Part shown: in pieces, positions 20,889-32,804 of the stretch
How positions within the stretch are numbered: the stretch's first letter is position 1
Layout: every line of letters starts with the position of its first letter
Virus record (IMG/VR): IMGVR_UViG_3300008113_000188
Span: 1 to 33,680 of that record
Direction: 5' to 3' (one strand)
DNA length: 33,680 nt
Source: a virus
Notes under the pieces: model-generated
The model's input: the letters and a program-made list of their open reading frames with translations, nothing else
What the model was told of the DNA's origin: nothing
The model's database searches: none
Position numbers and translations under genes: made by a program

Positions 20889-23125
20889 TATTTAAAACCA
20901 CTAAACATAGATGTGAACTCATCCAAGATGTTTTGCCCTGACTTGGATTTTGTCGTAGTTTCATCTCCAAATAGTCTAAAATAAGAATCCGTTGTATCCT
21001 CTTCTTCTTCTGTTGTTGCTTTTTTTGTTTTAGGTTTTGTTTCTTCTTCATCCTCAAGCAAACCGGAAAAACTTGTTACAGCTGCAAAGGGATCAGAGGT
21101 GTCAATTTTTGTTCCTATTTTTCCACTCGTAGCTGCTTGCGTTAAAGTAACTTGTTCTTTCCTGTCAATATCTGGGAAAAACTCAGTATAAAATTCATCT
21201 TCCGTACCGCCATATCCTGCATTTTTAAATACTGAATATAGTTGCGTTTCTCCTTTGGCATCTATTGTTTTGTAGTCTTCAGGTCGTTGGATATATTCAA
21301 TACCCAACAATTTCTGTGTAGGTTTTTTCTTTTGTTTGTTTAACTCTTCAATTGAAGAACGGATGGTTTCCGCTGGGGCAGTACGCACTGTTTGGATAAG
21401 AAGTTTTTTCACTTCTTCCACAGGCTGCCCCACATCGCTGATGTTGTATTTTTTTAAAGTTTCTTTCCATTGTTCGGGTGTTTTAACTGGGTCTATATTT
21501 CCAAGTAACCCTTCTGCAATCTGCTCTGGAGTAACAAATTCCAAAAATACATTTGAGCCGTATGTTTGATCTGCCGCTGTTAATGCAGTTGCCAAATCTC
21601 CTTGGATAAAATTGACTAAATCATCACCTGTAACAGTGTCAGAAGCACCGTCATAATTTTGAGTTTTACCTAGTGTTTCATAGTGTAACTTGGCAAATTG
21701 ATCTTTATTATTCAAGTCAATTCCATATTGATATGCCAACTGTCCCCAAGTGCGCCCATCTTCTCTTGATGCTTCTGTACCCGTATTAACCAAAGTATCG
21801 GGATTTGTTTTTGCTTTTTCCCATGCCGTGTTAACATCTTGCGCCTGACGCGAATACGCATCTTGTTTATTTGGATTCCCAGTGGGATTGAAATAAAACT
21901 CTGGATCAAAATAACGTAACGAACCCTGTGCGCCTAAGTTGCCAATATATGACTCCGCTTTTATTGTCGCAAGTTCTTTCAATTTGTTTGACACTGTTTG
22001 TGTTTGCAAAACGTTCTCTTCATTTGCCTGTACATCCATGTAGCTTATAAACTCCGACATGGATTTTGATGTATTAAACCTAGGCTTTAGGTAGTCATTG
22101 ACATATTTAGTTGCAAATTCTTTATCAAGTTTGTATTGAGTATTGACATCTCCAGGATCCGCAATTGATTCCATGGTTTCATATCGTTTTGCCAATGCGT
22201 TGTCAAACCATTGTTGCCAGTTGTACTCAACGTTATTACCAAATCCAATTGCTTTTGAAATACTGGTTTTAAATTTTTGCTCAGATTCTGCCCCTCCAGT
22301 TAGGTTTAAATAACCTCCAATGCCCGAATCTCCCATGATGGAGTCAGTCAATGAAGTATTGAGGTTATAAATCTCAGAAAATTCAGGCATGGTTTTGAGC
22401 ATGTCATATTGCGTTTCCTTTGCTTTTGCTTTTTTTAATTCCTTGATTGTTTCTTTTAACGAGTCAGAGACGAGTGAACGAAAACGTACTTCTCCTGATT
22501 CGTCAACATATTGTTGAACACTTTGCTCTAATAAAGAAACACCTGTTTCTGTAGGTCGAGCCAATGCATCACGCATCAACTGTTGTTCACGGTCTGTTGG
22601 TACCCAGTTTTCTTTATATGCTTTAGCCGCTGCTGTTTCCTGCACTGGATTTGCCCTCAACCCATCGTATTTTCCGGTTGTTGTGTAATGGTATTGAAGG
22701 TATGTATTTGGATCATACCGTTCCGTAATATCTAAATCAGGCAACTCTTGGCCGCCAAATTTCACTGACTTCTGTGCATCATTCCAACTTTGTACAACTT
22801 GTGGAGCCTGCTGTCCGTAATAAGTTGAATCAAATTCGCCGGCAGGGGGCTTTGCCGCCTGGGACGGGTCCCATTTAACCGATACATTCTTTTGTTTGTA
22901 AAACTGATTGAGCGTGTTTAGTGCACCTGTATCAACATATTTTTTAACTGTTTCTTCTCCATATTTATTTTGAATACTTGACAAGATTTGTTTGTATGTA
23001 CCAGGGGTCGAATTATTTAAACGTGATACAAGTTCAGAGGCTATTGCATTTTCTTCCGCGTCTTCTGTTTCGACGTAAGTTAATAATGGCTTCTGGTCAG
23101 TAGCTGCGATATTAAAAGAGGCCAT
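20888..23125 (-). CDS. Large hypothetical protein, 745 aa, probably virion-associated
   Basis: The ATG at 23125 is 2 nt after the HNH stop. The protein is long, helix-rich and polar, without signal or membrane segments. It contains two related motifs: YDPNTYLQYHYTTTGKYDGL near residue 150 and a later DPEFYF ... KLHYETLGKTQNYDG near 495, each with the pattern HY-x3-GK. The C-terminal 80 residues are acidic and disordered (LLEDEEETKPKTKKATTEEE). This size and composition suit an internal virion or tail protein, but no domain is recognised. It belongs to a minus-strand run with small basic proteins and the lysozyme. Confidence 0.6.
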   Translation of the reverse strand: MASFNIAATDQKPLLTYVETEDAEENAIASELVSRLNNSTPGTYKQILSSIQNKYGEETVKKYVDTGALNTLNQFYKQKNVSVKWDPSQAAKPPAGEFDSTYYGQQAPQVVQSWNDAQKSVKFGGQELPDLDITERYDPNTYLQYHYTTTGKYDGLRANPVQETAAAKAYKENWVPTDREQQLMRDALARPTETGVSLLEQSVQQYVDESGEVRFRSLVSDSLKETIKELKKAKAKETQYDMLKTMPEFSEIYNLNTSLTDSIMGDSGIGGYLNLTGGAESEQKFKTSISKAIGFGNNVEYNWQQWFDNALAKRYETMESIADPGDVNTQYKLDKEFATKYVNDYLKPRFNTSKSMSEFISYMDVQANEENVLQTQTVSNKLKELATIKAESYIGNLGAQGSLRYFDPEFYFNPTGNPNKQDAYSRQAQDVNTAWEKAKTNPDTLVNTGTEASREDGRTWGQLAYQYGIDLNNKDQFAKLHYETLGKTQNYDGASDTVTGDDLVNFIQGDLATALTAADQTYGSNVFLEFVTPEQIAEGLLGNIDPVKTPEQWKETLKKYNISDVGQPVEEVKKLLIQTVRTAPAETIRSSIEELNKQKKKPTQKLLGIEYIQRPEDYKTIDAKGETQLYSVFKNAGYGGTEDEFYTEFFPDIDRKEQVTLTQAATSGKIGTKIDTSDPFAAVTSFSGLLEDEEETKPKTKKATTEEEEDTTDSYFRLFGDETTTKSKSGQNILDEFTSMFSGFK

Positions 23126-23127
23126 TA

Positions 23128-23481
23128 TCAAGCAACGTGATAAGAAATGAAGCTAGATAGATCGATGATTTCATTTTCTACCCAGTTTTTTATTTTAGCG
23201 AATTTTTCTTCTGTAAAGAACTCTTGTTGTTTGTACCATGCTTCCATTGCATTAGATGCTTTGTTTGCATTGCATCTCCTACAGCAAGGAATTAGATTAT
23301 TCCGATTAGAGGACCCTGATTTAAACCTGGGAATAATGTGGTCCAAACTTGTGGCGGCACTTTCGCAATATCCACATTTATGGTCCCAGGCTTTATATAT
23401 TTCTTCACGAAATCGTTTCTTGGCAAGACTTGGTTTTAATTCAACTAGCAGGGCGAGAGGCTCATGCTGGCTGCAAAACAT
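23128..23481 (-). CDS. HNH endonuclease (McrA-like)
   Basis: The 117-residue protein has a complete HNH zinc-finger nuclease motif: CGYC (C36, C39), LDHIIPR (D47, H48), NNLIPCCRRCNANK (N62, C67, C70, N71). Such enzymes cut DNA at a metal site. Phage forms act as free-standing homing nucleases or in DNA packaging. A packaging role is unlikely here because no terminase gene is adjacent. It ends 2 nt before the start of the 745-residue gene, so the two are co-transcribed. Confidence 0.85.
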   Translation of the reverse strand: MFCSQHEPLALLVELKPSLAKKRFREEIYKAWDHKCGYCESAATSLDHIIPRFKSGSSNRNNLIPCCRRCNANKASNAMEAWYKQQEFFTEEKFAKIKNWVENEIIDLSSFISYHVA

Positions 23482-23563
23482 ACTCTGGGTTGCCGTTAAT
23501 TTATTCTAATTTCACTTCATGTTTCCTTGCATAAACAAAGAGATAAAGCTTTTCTTAAATCCC

Positions 23564-23603
23564 TTGACAAGATGTTGACGGGCTATAGGGTATGCAAGTA
23601 CAC
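23564..23603 (+). promoter_or_regulatory. Promoter/operator region with TTGAC direct repeats
   Basis: ttgaca (23564-23569) and ttgacg (23575-23580) stand 11 bp apart, one helical turn, upstream of the small DNA-binding gene at 23615. TTGACA is a consensus -35 box, but the matching -10 boxes (tatagg, tacaca) are weak or at poor spacing. Tandem half-sites for autoregulation are therefore as likely as a simple promoter. Confidence 0.35.
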
Positions 23604-23614
23604 AATGCTTACCT

Positions 23615-23836
23615 ATGGCGAAGCATCCCGGCTGGGTCTCCATCCAGCAAGCCGAAGAACTTCTCGGCATTGACAAAAAGACCCTGTTTAAGTACCGGGA
23701 TGATGGCACCCTTAAGCTGGGGCCCCATTATGCCGCATTTCCTGAGACTCGCTCCAGGGACAGCTACTGCTGGAATGTAGCAGCAGTGAGGAAGCATCTG
23801 CGTAAACAGCAACTGCAAGCAGAGGTTACTGTCTGA
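23615..23836 (+). CDS. Small helix-turn-helix DNA-binding protein, 73 aa
   Basis: WVSIQQAEELLGIDKKTLFKYRDDG (residues 7-31) is a helix-turn-helix, followed by KLGPHYAAFPETRSRDSYCW, a beta-wing, and a final helix VAAVRKHLRKQQLQ. It has the same plan as the protein at 15889-16314 (VSTEECGRRLGVSDQTVRNW, GIHY, IPW). It stands alone on the plus strand between two minus-strand blocks, with its own upstream TTGAC repeats and a terminator, so it is a good candidate for a transcriptional switch or an excisionase-like protein. Confidence 0.7.
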   Translation: MAKHPGWVSIQQAEELLGIDKKTLFKYRDDGTLKLGPHYAAFPETRSRDSYCWNVAAVRKHLRKQQLQAEVTV

Positions 23837-23869
23837 ACCAACTGGTTTACGATGGGAATCGAGGGAACT

Positions 23870-23900
23870 AAACGGTCTTGTGTTTGCAAGGCCGTTTTTT
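23870..23900 (+). terminator. Rho-independent terminator, possibly bidirectional
   Basis: aaacggtcttg (23870-23880) pairs with caaggccgttt (23887-23897), with one T.G pair, around a tgtttg loop and followed by thymines to 23900. It ends the small DNA-binding gene. On the other strand it starts at the stop of the GT4-methyltransferase gene (23899) and has a weaker T-run, so it may serve both directions. Confidence 0.8.
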
Positions 23901-25515
23901 ATTTGCGATAGACCAAAAGGTTTTGAATAAACCAACCCATGTGATAACCTTTCTCAATAAACGAGATCAGTTCGGTTTCAATCTCTGGTTCGCGAATCAA
24001 TCCAGTGTTGTCTAGCATTTCCGCCCAGTATTCTTTGGTTTGGCAGTTAATGTGACCAACACCTCCCTGGCCAGGTTTGGCGGCAGTCCAAATTAACAGG
24101 CCATCAGGTTCCAGTGCTTGATGCATTGTGTCAACAATTTGCTGGTTCTTACTTCCATCAATGTGCTCTGCCACTTCCATGCAAAGGACGACAGGTGCAG
24201 AATGCTCAAGATCAAAAAGACTTTTGCAAAGAAGGCGATCTTTACCTTCGACACGAATATCAGTGTCGTAACCAATGCAATCGACTCCAAGATCAGTAAA
24301 ACAATCAACATAAGTACCTGGTCCGCATCCAAGATCTAATACGTGTGATGGATAAAGGTTGTCGTTAATCCAACTTGCCAAACGCTTGGCGAACGGACGT
24401 TCTTCTACATCAAGATCATCGTAATTAATCTGTGATGTAGCACGCAATTCATACCATCCTTTACGCCATAAAGTATTGATATCCTGGAAAATCTTGTCAT
24501 ACTTTCTGCCGCATGCTTCCAGGCTGTACCGGTTGCGTGCAGCAAACGAAACAACGGTGCGATCTAGGTCATCAACTTTAACAATCGCATCAAGCCAGTC
24601 CTGGAGCGTATGACACCTAAATCCGGTAATGCCATCTGCAATTGTTTCAGTAAACGCACCATAATCAACTGCAATCAACGGTGTGCCACATAGCATTGCT
24701 TCCACGCCACTGCCACCAAATGGTTCGGTAAAGTTTGTTGGCATTAACGCAGCTCGTGCATTACGCAGAAAGTCGGAACGCGCTTTACCGGAAATCGGGC
24801 CACCGTAATGAATGTTGGGATGACTCCAAGGGGACGGATCACCTTGACCATGGATAACAATTGGCCATGGGCTGTGTTTGGCAATTTCTAGTATGGTGTC
24901 CATCCCTTTAACGGAACAAATGCGTCCAAGGAAAGCAAGGTATTTACCCGGTTCATGCTTTGGTTCCCACTCATCAATGTCAAAGTAGTTTGGAACAACC
25001 CACTCATAATTTTTTCCTTGTCGGTTTTCTTGCCCTTGGTGATGATGCATCCAGGCGTATGACTCAAAAATGCGAAAGCTATTTGGCATAAGAGTCGGAT
25101 ATCCAATCCCTGTTTCTACGTGATGATTGTTAGGGAATTCGGACATTAAAATCTGATGTGCATGGCCAAATGGATGGCAGATGATATCTTCTTTTTCCAC
25201 ATATTGCTTCATCTCTTTGATTAATTTTGTTTCAAACACTTGATGAGCTTCGCTTCCAACCGTAGCGTCATCTCCATAGAAATCTACTTTCTTCCTTTCG
25301 CCATAAAAGAAGTCATATTCATCGTGTGTAAGCATGGTGATGTGCTTTGTGGCACCAGCTTCACTTCCTTCGTTTGCGTACTCAAAAACTTCATAGCCTT
25401 GCGCTTGCATCATCTTTGGAAAGCGCAATGCTTTTCCCGTGAATGCACAGTGAGAAAAAGCAAGTTGTGCTTTGGTATGAAAAATACCAACCAAATGCAA
25501 ACGCGGTTTTGCCAT
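23899..25515 (-). CDS. GT4 glycosyltransferase fused to a SAM methyltransferase
   Basis: Residues about 1-355 are a GT-B glycosyltransferase: KYLAFLGRICSVKGMD (191-206) and EPFGGSGVEAMLCGTPLIAV (264-283) with the nucleotide-sugar-binding glutamate. Residues about 365-538 are a class I methyltransferase: HVLDLGCGPGTYVDCF (391-406), CMEVAEHI (445-452) and a C-terminal EKGYHMGWF end. One polypeptide could add a sugar and methylate it, or modify the same glycan twice. It lies 9 nt from the structural gene at 25525 on the same strand, next to the collagen-like fibre. The frame is continuous, so the fusion is not an assembly artefact within this window. Confidence 0.85.
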   Translation of the reverse strand: MAKPRLHLVGIFHTKAQLAFSHCAFTGKALRFPKMMQAQGYEVFEYANEGSEAGATKHITMLTHDEYDFFYGERKKVDFYGDDATVGSEAHQVFETKLIKEMKQYVEKEDIICHPFGHAHQILMSEFPNNHHVETGIGYPTLMPNSFRIFESYAWMHHHQGQENRQGKNYEWVVPNYFDIDEWEPKHEPGKYLAFLGRICSVKGMDTILEIAKHSPWPIVIHGQGDPSPWSHPNIHYGGPISGKARSDFLRNARAALMPTNFTEPFGGSGVEAMLCGTPLIAVDYGAFTETIADGITGFRCHTLQDWLDAIVKVDDLDRTVVSFAARNRYSLEACGRKYDKIFQDINTLWRKGWYELRATSQINYDDLDVEERPFAKRLASWINDNLYPSHVLDLGCGPGTYVDCFTDLGVDCIGYDTDIRVEGKDRLLCKSLFDLEHSAPVVLCMEVAEHIDGSKNQQIVDTMHQALEPDGLLIWTAAKPGQGGVGHINCQTKEYWAEMLDNTGLIREPEIETELISFIEKGYHMGWFIQNLLVYRK

Positions 25516-25524
25516 AGCTACAAA

Positions 25525-26250
25525 TCAAGTAGCTAAAACATAGCGCTTCCGAACGTAAAATGCAGCAGCAACCATGACATGACGGGAGGAGTTACCTGCC
25601 GTACATATGATGTTGCCTGTGCTACCTGTTGTTGCTTTCACACCATCTGCAATACCTAAAGCAGTGTCAGCACCTGTGGCGGTGTTGCTATCAGCTCGTT
25701 CGTACCAGTTACCTGCCGTTGGTGGAGTCGTTGTATCTGTTGCTGCGCTCGCAGTAGCTGGATCTGTAGCATCAAAAATGGATACTGTCGTGTTGTCTGC
25801 TCCGCAAAAACCAGCAATGATCAACGTATCTTTACTGATTACGTTAATAGCAGCAGTTGATAATGCGGTAGCGTTTGCTGCAGCAGTACTGGAAGATGAT
25901 GCCATAAAAACAGGCCTTCCATTGCTTGCTCTATAAATTAGTATGCGTCCCAAGGCAACATCACCCGCTGTTCTTGTAAAGACATTACCAGGTGCAGCGT
26001 CACCTCTAACAATTGAGGCAATCAAACCAGAGCCAATCGATGTGTTTGTTGTTGTGCTTGTATTACCTAATGACTGTTGTTGGTGGATTGTCCAGCCTGC
26101 TGGACCTGTAAATGCTGGCGTGCTCCTATAGGCAATCACCGCCACATAAAGATCTCCCTTTTGACCACCTGCTGGCAGTGTGATGGTTAAGTTACCACCA
26201 ACAGCGGATGTTGATGCGGCACCTACTGCAACTAACGTCCAAGCTGTCAT
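25525..26250 (-). CDS. Virion structural protein, beta-sandwich type, 241 aa
   Basis: A Ala/Thr/Ser/Gly-rich protein whose first part (WTLVAVGAASTSAVGGNLTI, then LPAGGQKGDLYVAVIAYRST and FTGPAGWTIHQQQ) matches a module that recurs in phage virion appendage proteins. It has no signal peptide. It starts 2 nt after the stop of the collagen-like fibre and is probably a cap, tip or decoration protein for the same structure. The remainder is beta-stranded with many threonines. Exact position in the particle is unknown. Confidence 0.65.
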   Translation of the reverse strand: MTAWTLVAVGAASTSAVGGNLTITLPAGGQKGDLYVAVIAYRSTPAFTGPAGWTIHQQQSLGNTSTTTNTSIGSGLIASIVRGDAAPGNVFTRTAGDVALGRILIYRASNGRPVFMASSSSTAAANATALSTAAINVISKDTLIIAGFCGADNTTVSIFDATDPATASAATDTTTPPTAGNWYERADSNTATGADTALGIADGVKATTGSTGNIICTAGNSSRHVMVAAAFYVRKRYVLAT

Positions 26251-26252
26251 AA

Positions 26253-29387
<3,135 letters not shown>

Positions 29388-29437
29388 TCGTACTTATTGC
29401 GCTAATTACCCATTTAAACCATTTTAGTGGAAAAAGC

Positions 29438-31105
29438 TCAAGTGCTGGGCTTCTCTCCAAGTGATGGCACATAAGGTAATCCGTTTTTGTCATACATGGT
29501 AAATCCGTCAATCTTGATATACGTCAAAGGTATGTTAAATAAACGTTGCAACATTGGTTGCATGGCTTGTGCTTGACAGTTATAGGGAGGTACATCCATA
29601 TAAGACAAAGCTTCTGTCGATAATGAACGAGATGCTTTCTCTTGATCATTCTCTGTTTTATCGACCAAGTTTTGTTCCCAATTCACCATACTGCCATTTT
29701 CCACGGGGAAATCAGAAGGCTCGGGCGGGAATACATCATCCTGGAACCGCATCGCATAAATGTGTTTGCAGTAACGCATCTCATCCAGGACTGGGGACCA
29801 GAAGTCGTTAAGGGAGGTGATTTCTTTTTGTGGTATTGATTGAGAGTCTGGGTTTGTGATCAAAGATGTGTAATCTTCGTAGCTTGGCATACCCTCAGCA
29901 GAAGATCCGGTTAAGCCTGGATTGTCCGTGGAACGCAAATAGATATAACCAAATTCTGAATAAACACCAGGATTGTCTCGTCCTGCATTTAAATCAATGG
30001 CTGACTCTGTGGTAATGGAATCAGGTAAAACAAATTGTGAGCCAGGGGAAATAATTTGCAAGATGCGATTCACATCTGCATCTGTCATTGAAGAGTTATC
30101 GACAATGCCGAGACGTTTTAGTATTTCGTAACGACCTGGCTTGATACTACCAAGACCAGCACGTGGGAAAGCGCGTTTGTTAGATGCGCCTAAGTTACGC
30201 ATATAACTGTACTGTCGCCTTGTAAAATCCTGGCAAGTACAACAATATCGCGGGCCTGTAATTAAATACCTACCAATAAGTGGTGGCCTGGTCGCAGGAG
30301 TAACGAGAGCACGATCAGGAGTGGCCTCAACAGAACCCGCCTTCTTTAATTTCAATATACCAGTTTCTTCATTGGTATCAACAAGAACAGCTTGAACGTA
30401 ACCGTAGCGTTTTTGCGTGAGTGGGTTAACTGTATCCCGGTCAATGATGGCACCATTCTTAGTAAGAATCCGGTCTTCCAGAATTTCGCCATTTAATGGT
30501 TTGAGTCCTTCCAGTGATCCCCCCATGTCAATATAAAAAGGTGGAGGAAGCTTGTTGGCTGGGGACCAAGTACCATGTAATTTCACGTACCAATAACTAG
30601 CATCTTCAGTAACAGATTCAACGTATAAATCTGAGTCATATGCCAAGGTATCTTCGTCTAACCAATATCCAATATTCTCATAATCCTTAAATCCAGCATC
30701 AATCCAATCGTCACTAACTAAACGTGATGCAGGACTAATTTGATCTGAACGTACGCTACCTTCTGTTTTTTTTGCTGCCCAATGAACACGAAATTCCTTG
30801 TTTAGGGTGGGGAAACCCTGGAACACGCCAAGGATGTCTGGATATGACGTACCAGCGGGCAGGAACCCTTCCTCAAAAGGTACTGCATATTGAAATGGAT
30901 AAACGTAATTATTGCTGTATGACGTAGCCGTAGCTAGCTCATAACCTCGTCGCCACCTTGTCCAAGCTGATTCTCTGTTGATTGCATACAGAGAGTTTGG
31001 TACTGAACCTTTTGAAAATTCAGTGGTGATTGGTTTTAATCCGTTGATCTTATATGAAGTATTACCCTGAAAAGTACCAAAGGAGTTTCCACCCTTTGTT
31101 GCCAT
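29438..31105 (-). CDS. Hypothetical virion protein with Cys cluster, 555 aa
   Basis: A 555-residue protein in the fibre gene run, starting 2 nt after the upstream stop. The first 70 residues are polar; the middle has regular beta strands (DASYWYVKLHGTWSPANK). RYCCTCQDFTRRQYSY at about 286-301 carries three close cysteines that could bind a metal. The C-terminal part is rich in proline and aromatic residues (DVPPYNCQAQAMQPMLQRLF). I recognise no domain. Genome position between fibre genes suggests a baseplate or tail component, but this is inference. Confidence 0.6.
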   Translation of the reverse strand: MATKGGNSFGTFQGNTSYKINGLKPITTEFSKGSVPNSLYAINRESAWTRWRRGYELATATSYSNNYVYPFQYAVPFEEGFLPAGTSYPDILGVFQGFPTLNKEFRVHWAAKKTEGSVRSDQISPASRLVSDDWIDAGFKDYENIGYWLDEDTLAYDSDLYVESVTEDASYWYVKLHGTWSPANKLPPPFYIDMGGSLEGLKPLNGEILEDRILTKNGAIIDRDTVNPLTQKRYGYVQAVLVDTNEETGILKLKKAGSVEATPDRALVTPATRPPLIGRYLITGPRYCCTCQDFTRRQYSYMRNLGASNKRAFPRAGLGSIKPGRYEILKRLGIVDNSSMTDADVNRILQIISPGSQFVLPDSITTESAIDLNAGRDNPGVYSEFGYIYLRSTDNPGLTGSSAEGMPSYEDYTSLITNPDSQSIPQKEITSLNDFWSPVLDEMRYCKHIYAMRFQDDVFPPEPSDFPVENGSMVNWEQNLVDKTENDQEKASRSLSTEALSYMDVPPYNCQAQAMQPMLQRLFNIPLTYIKIDGFTMYDKNGLPYVPSLGEKPST

Positions 31106-31107
31106 GA

Positions 31108-31887
31108 TCAGAAGAATCCGCCTTCTGCAATCACGTGAACGCCAGGGGTGTAACCAGCTGAATTAACAGCATCTGGGAAAACACCAACGTAAATACGGTC
31201 GCCACGTTCTAAATAAATACCTTTATTACGTAATGGAGAAGTTGGCCCAAGACCATTGGTATTACCTGCACTAACAACTGGAGTTGCTAATTGTGGCATC
31301 ACATCAGAACAGTCGACAGTGCCACTGCCGGCAGGGATGGTTTTAGCGAACAACACCTTGTAATCACCAGAGGCTGGAATAGGTACTGTTGTATTGCGTG
31401 TGTGATAAAAAACAAAAGTTGCAGCAGGTTGTGCACCGTACGCAACACCTTTGTAATCAAAGCCTGTTGCAGTGCCACCAGAGTAAAGCAGCGCAGTATT
31501 AATGCCTGTTAATGTTGTCGCACCAGTGTATGCGTAGTAGCCATAACCACTTGCAGCGGCAGTGCTTAGGACCCCAGTGGCAGCAACAAAAACAATCTGA
31601 CCACTGACAAGAGATACAACAGTACCAGAAGTTGAAGCATTAACCGTGTAATCTGCGGCCCTGTAAAAATCATTCCGTGTAATTGTGATGGAATCAACAA
31701 CACCGCCATTATTGTTATCTTCTTGTAAATTGGCATCCATATCCACCAAGATCGATGGTGCCTGGCCCCCCTGCACAAATAGTGTGTTGGATGAGGCACT
31801 ACCCACTGTCTGCGTTGTGACTCTTACAGCATCAAACAATGGGCGGTCAACCAGCATTGGTTGTTTATTTGTAGATGTCGATGCCAA
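31108..31887 (-). CDS. Virion structural protein, 259 aa
   Basis: A beta-rich protein dominated by Ala, Gly, Thr, Ser and Val, typical of phage decoration or tail-sheath-side proteins (for example SGYGYYAYTGATTLTGINTA and PLRNKGIYLERGDRIYVGVF). The start appears to be TTG at 31887, which has an AGGA 9 nt upstream; the first ATG would be ten codons later (31857). No signal peptide is present. It is separated by 2 nt from the 555-residue protein and belongs to the same transcript. Confidence 0.65.
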   Translation of the reverse strand: MASTSTNKQPMLVDRPLFDAVRVTTQTVGSASSNTLFVQGGQAPSILVDMDANLQEDNNNGGVVDSITITRNDFYRAADYTVNASTSGTVVSLVSGQIVFVAATGVLSTAAASGYGYYAYTGATTLTGINTALLYSGGTATGFDYKGVAYGAQPAATFVFYHTRNTTVPIPASGDYKVLFAKTIPAGSGTVDCSDVMPQLATPVVSAGNTNGLGPTSPLRNKGIYLERGDRIYVGVFPDAVNSAGYTPGVHVIAEGGFF

Positions 31888-31911
31888 TGTTCTATGTCCT
31901 GTTTTTATTTA

Positions 31912-32583
31912 TTATAAACCTTGATTGAGCAAACCAGGGATTATGTCTGAAAGAATAGACTGCCTTGGCCTGAACATTTCTTGCATTAAATAGTTACCAA
32001 CAAATTCTTGTGGCGTTGGCTGAGCTGGTCGTAACATTGCAGAAATTTGATTTAATACGGCGTTTGTTGATATTTCCGTAGATGGTTGCTGTGTGGGAGT
32101 TGGAGCTTTAGACGCATCAGTTGGAATATCTCCAAGTACACGTTGCGCATTCTTGTAAAGATCCCCACCTTTTCTAAAACGTGGCAAAGCACCGGCAACT
32201 GACGTACCAAAAGAATCTTTGGCGTTCAAAGAAACATTCGGATTTCCGCCAAGAACTGTTGCATATGCACGATCAATTCCCATCTGACCAGGCTTAAAGC
32301 CTCGATCAAGCAAGAACTGAACAGCTTGGGGCATTTGTTCAGCACGGGTGTACTTACCAATCTTGTTTGGATCTAAATACTGTTGGCGTTCAGTGGGGCC
32401 AAATTGAATCATGCCGTAGTAATTTTTACCAGCACCGCCACGGATATTAGGATCCATGTTGGGGCCAGATTCCAAAGACAAGAATCCGCCTAGTTCATAT
32501 GGATCTAATTTCAAGCGTTTGGCAGCATCAAAAATTGCTGTCCGATCAGCTGAAGGAAGAATACCAACGCGAGGTGTTGCCAT
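31912..32583 (-). CDS. Lytic transglycosylase-like (SLT) virion protein
   Basis: Residues about 12-75 resemble a transglycosylase SLT domain: AAKRLKLDPYELGGFLSLES with Glu38 in the catalytic position, and NYYGMIQFGP at 54-63 as the conserved GLMQ-type segment. Such domains cut peptidoglycan during DNA injection when part of the tail. The C-terminal half is a proline/threonine linker (PTPTQQPST) and a helix-rich end (FVGNYLMQEMFRPRQSILSDI). Its place among structural genes fits a virion-associated lysin. It is distinct in family from the GH24 and GH73/M15 lysins in this window. Confidence 0.7.
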   Translation of the reverse strand: MATPRVGILPSADRTAIFDAAKRLKLDPYELGGFLSLESGPNMDPNIRGGAGKNYYGMIQFGPTERQQYLDPNKIGKYTRAEQMPQAVQFLLDRGFKPGQMGIDRAYATVLGGNPNVSLNAKDSFGTSVAGALPRFRKGGDLYKNAQRVLGDIPTDASKAPTPTQQPSTEISTNAVLNQISAMLRPAQPTPQEFVGNYLMQEMFRPRQSILSDIIPGLLNQGL

Positions 32584-32599
32584 ATTAGTTTCCGGTTTA

Positions 32600-32716
32600 T
32601 CAATCTCCTACCCAATTTGAACTTGCCTTGAGACCAGGGATAAATACTGTTTGCAGCGTTAACGCAGCTGCTAAGTGCGTCAAGGTTCGTTTAACAAATT
32701 TCGGGCAGAGAATCAT
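32600..32716 (-). CDS. Possible micro-ORF, 38 aa
   Basis: In the 221-nt gap between the transglycosylase and the next gene, one frame encodes MILCPKFVKRTLTHLAAALT then LQTVFIPGLKASSNWVGD. It is amphipathic, with a hydrophobic middle. No clear ribosome-binding site is seen and the gene is short, so it could be chance. The rest of the gap holds only short inverted repeats, such as gcgttaacgc near 32660. Confidence 0.35.
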   Translation of the reverse strand: MILCPKFVKRTLTHLAAALTLQTVFIPGLKASSNWVGD

Positions 32717-32804
32717 TGGTTTAAAGCAACAACGCTGGTCTCCGTAGATCGTTGATCTGTTATCCAGCTGGCTGGGCTTACATGCAATGCAATGCCAGGA
32801 TTTT

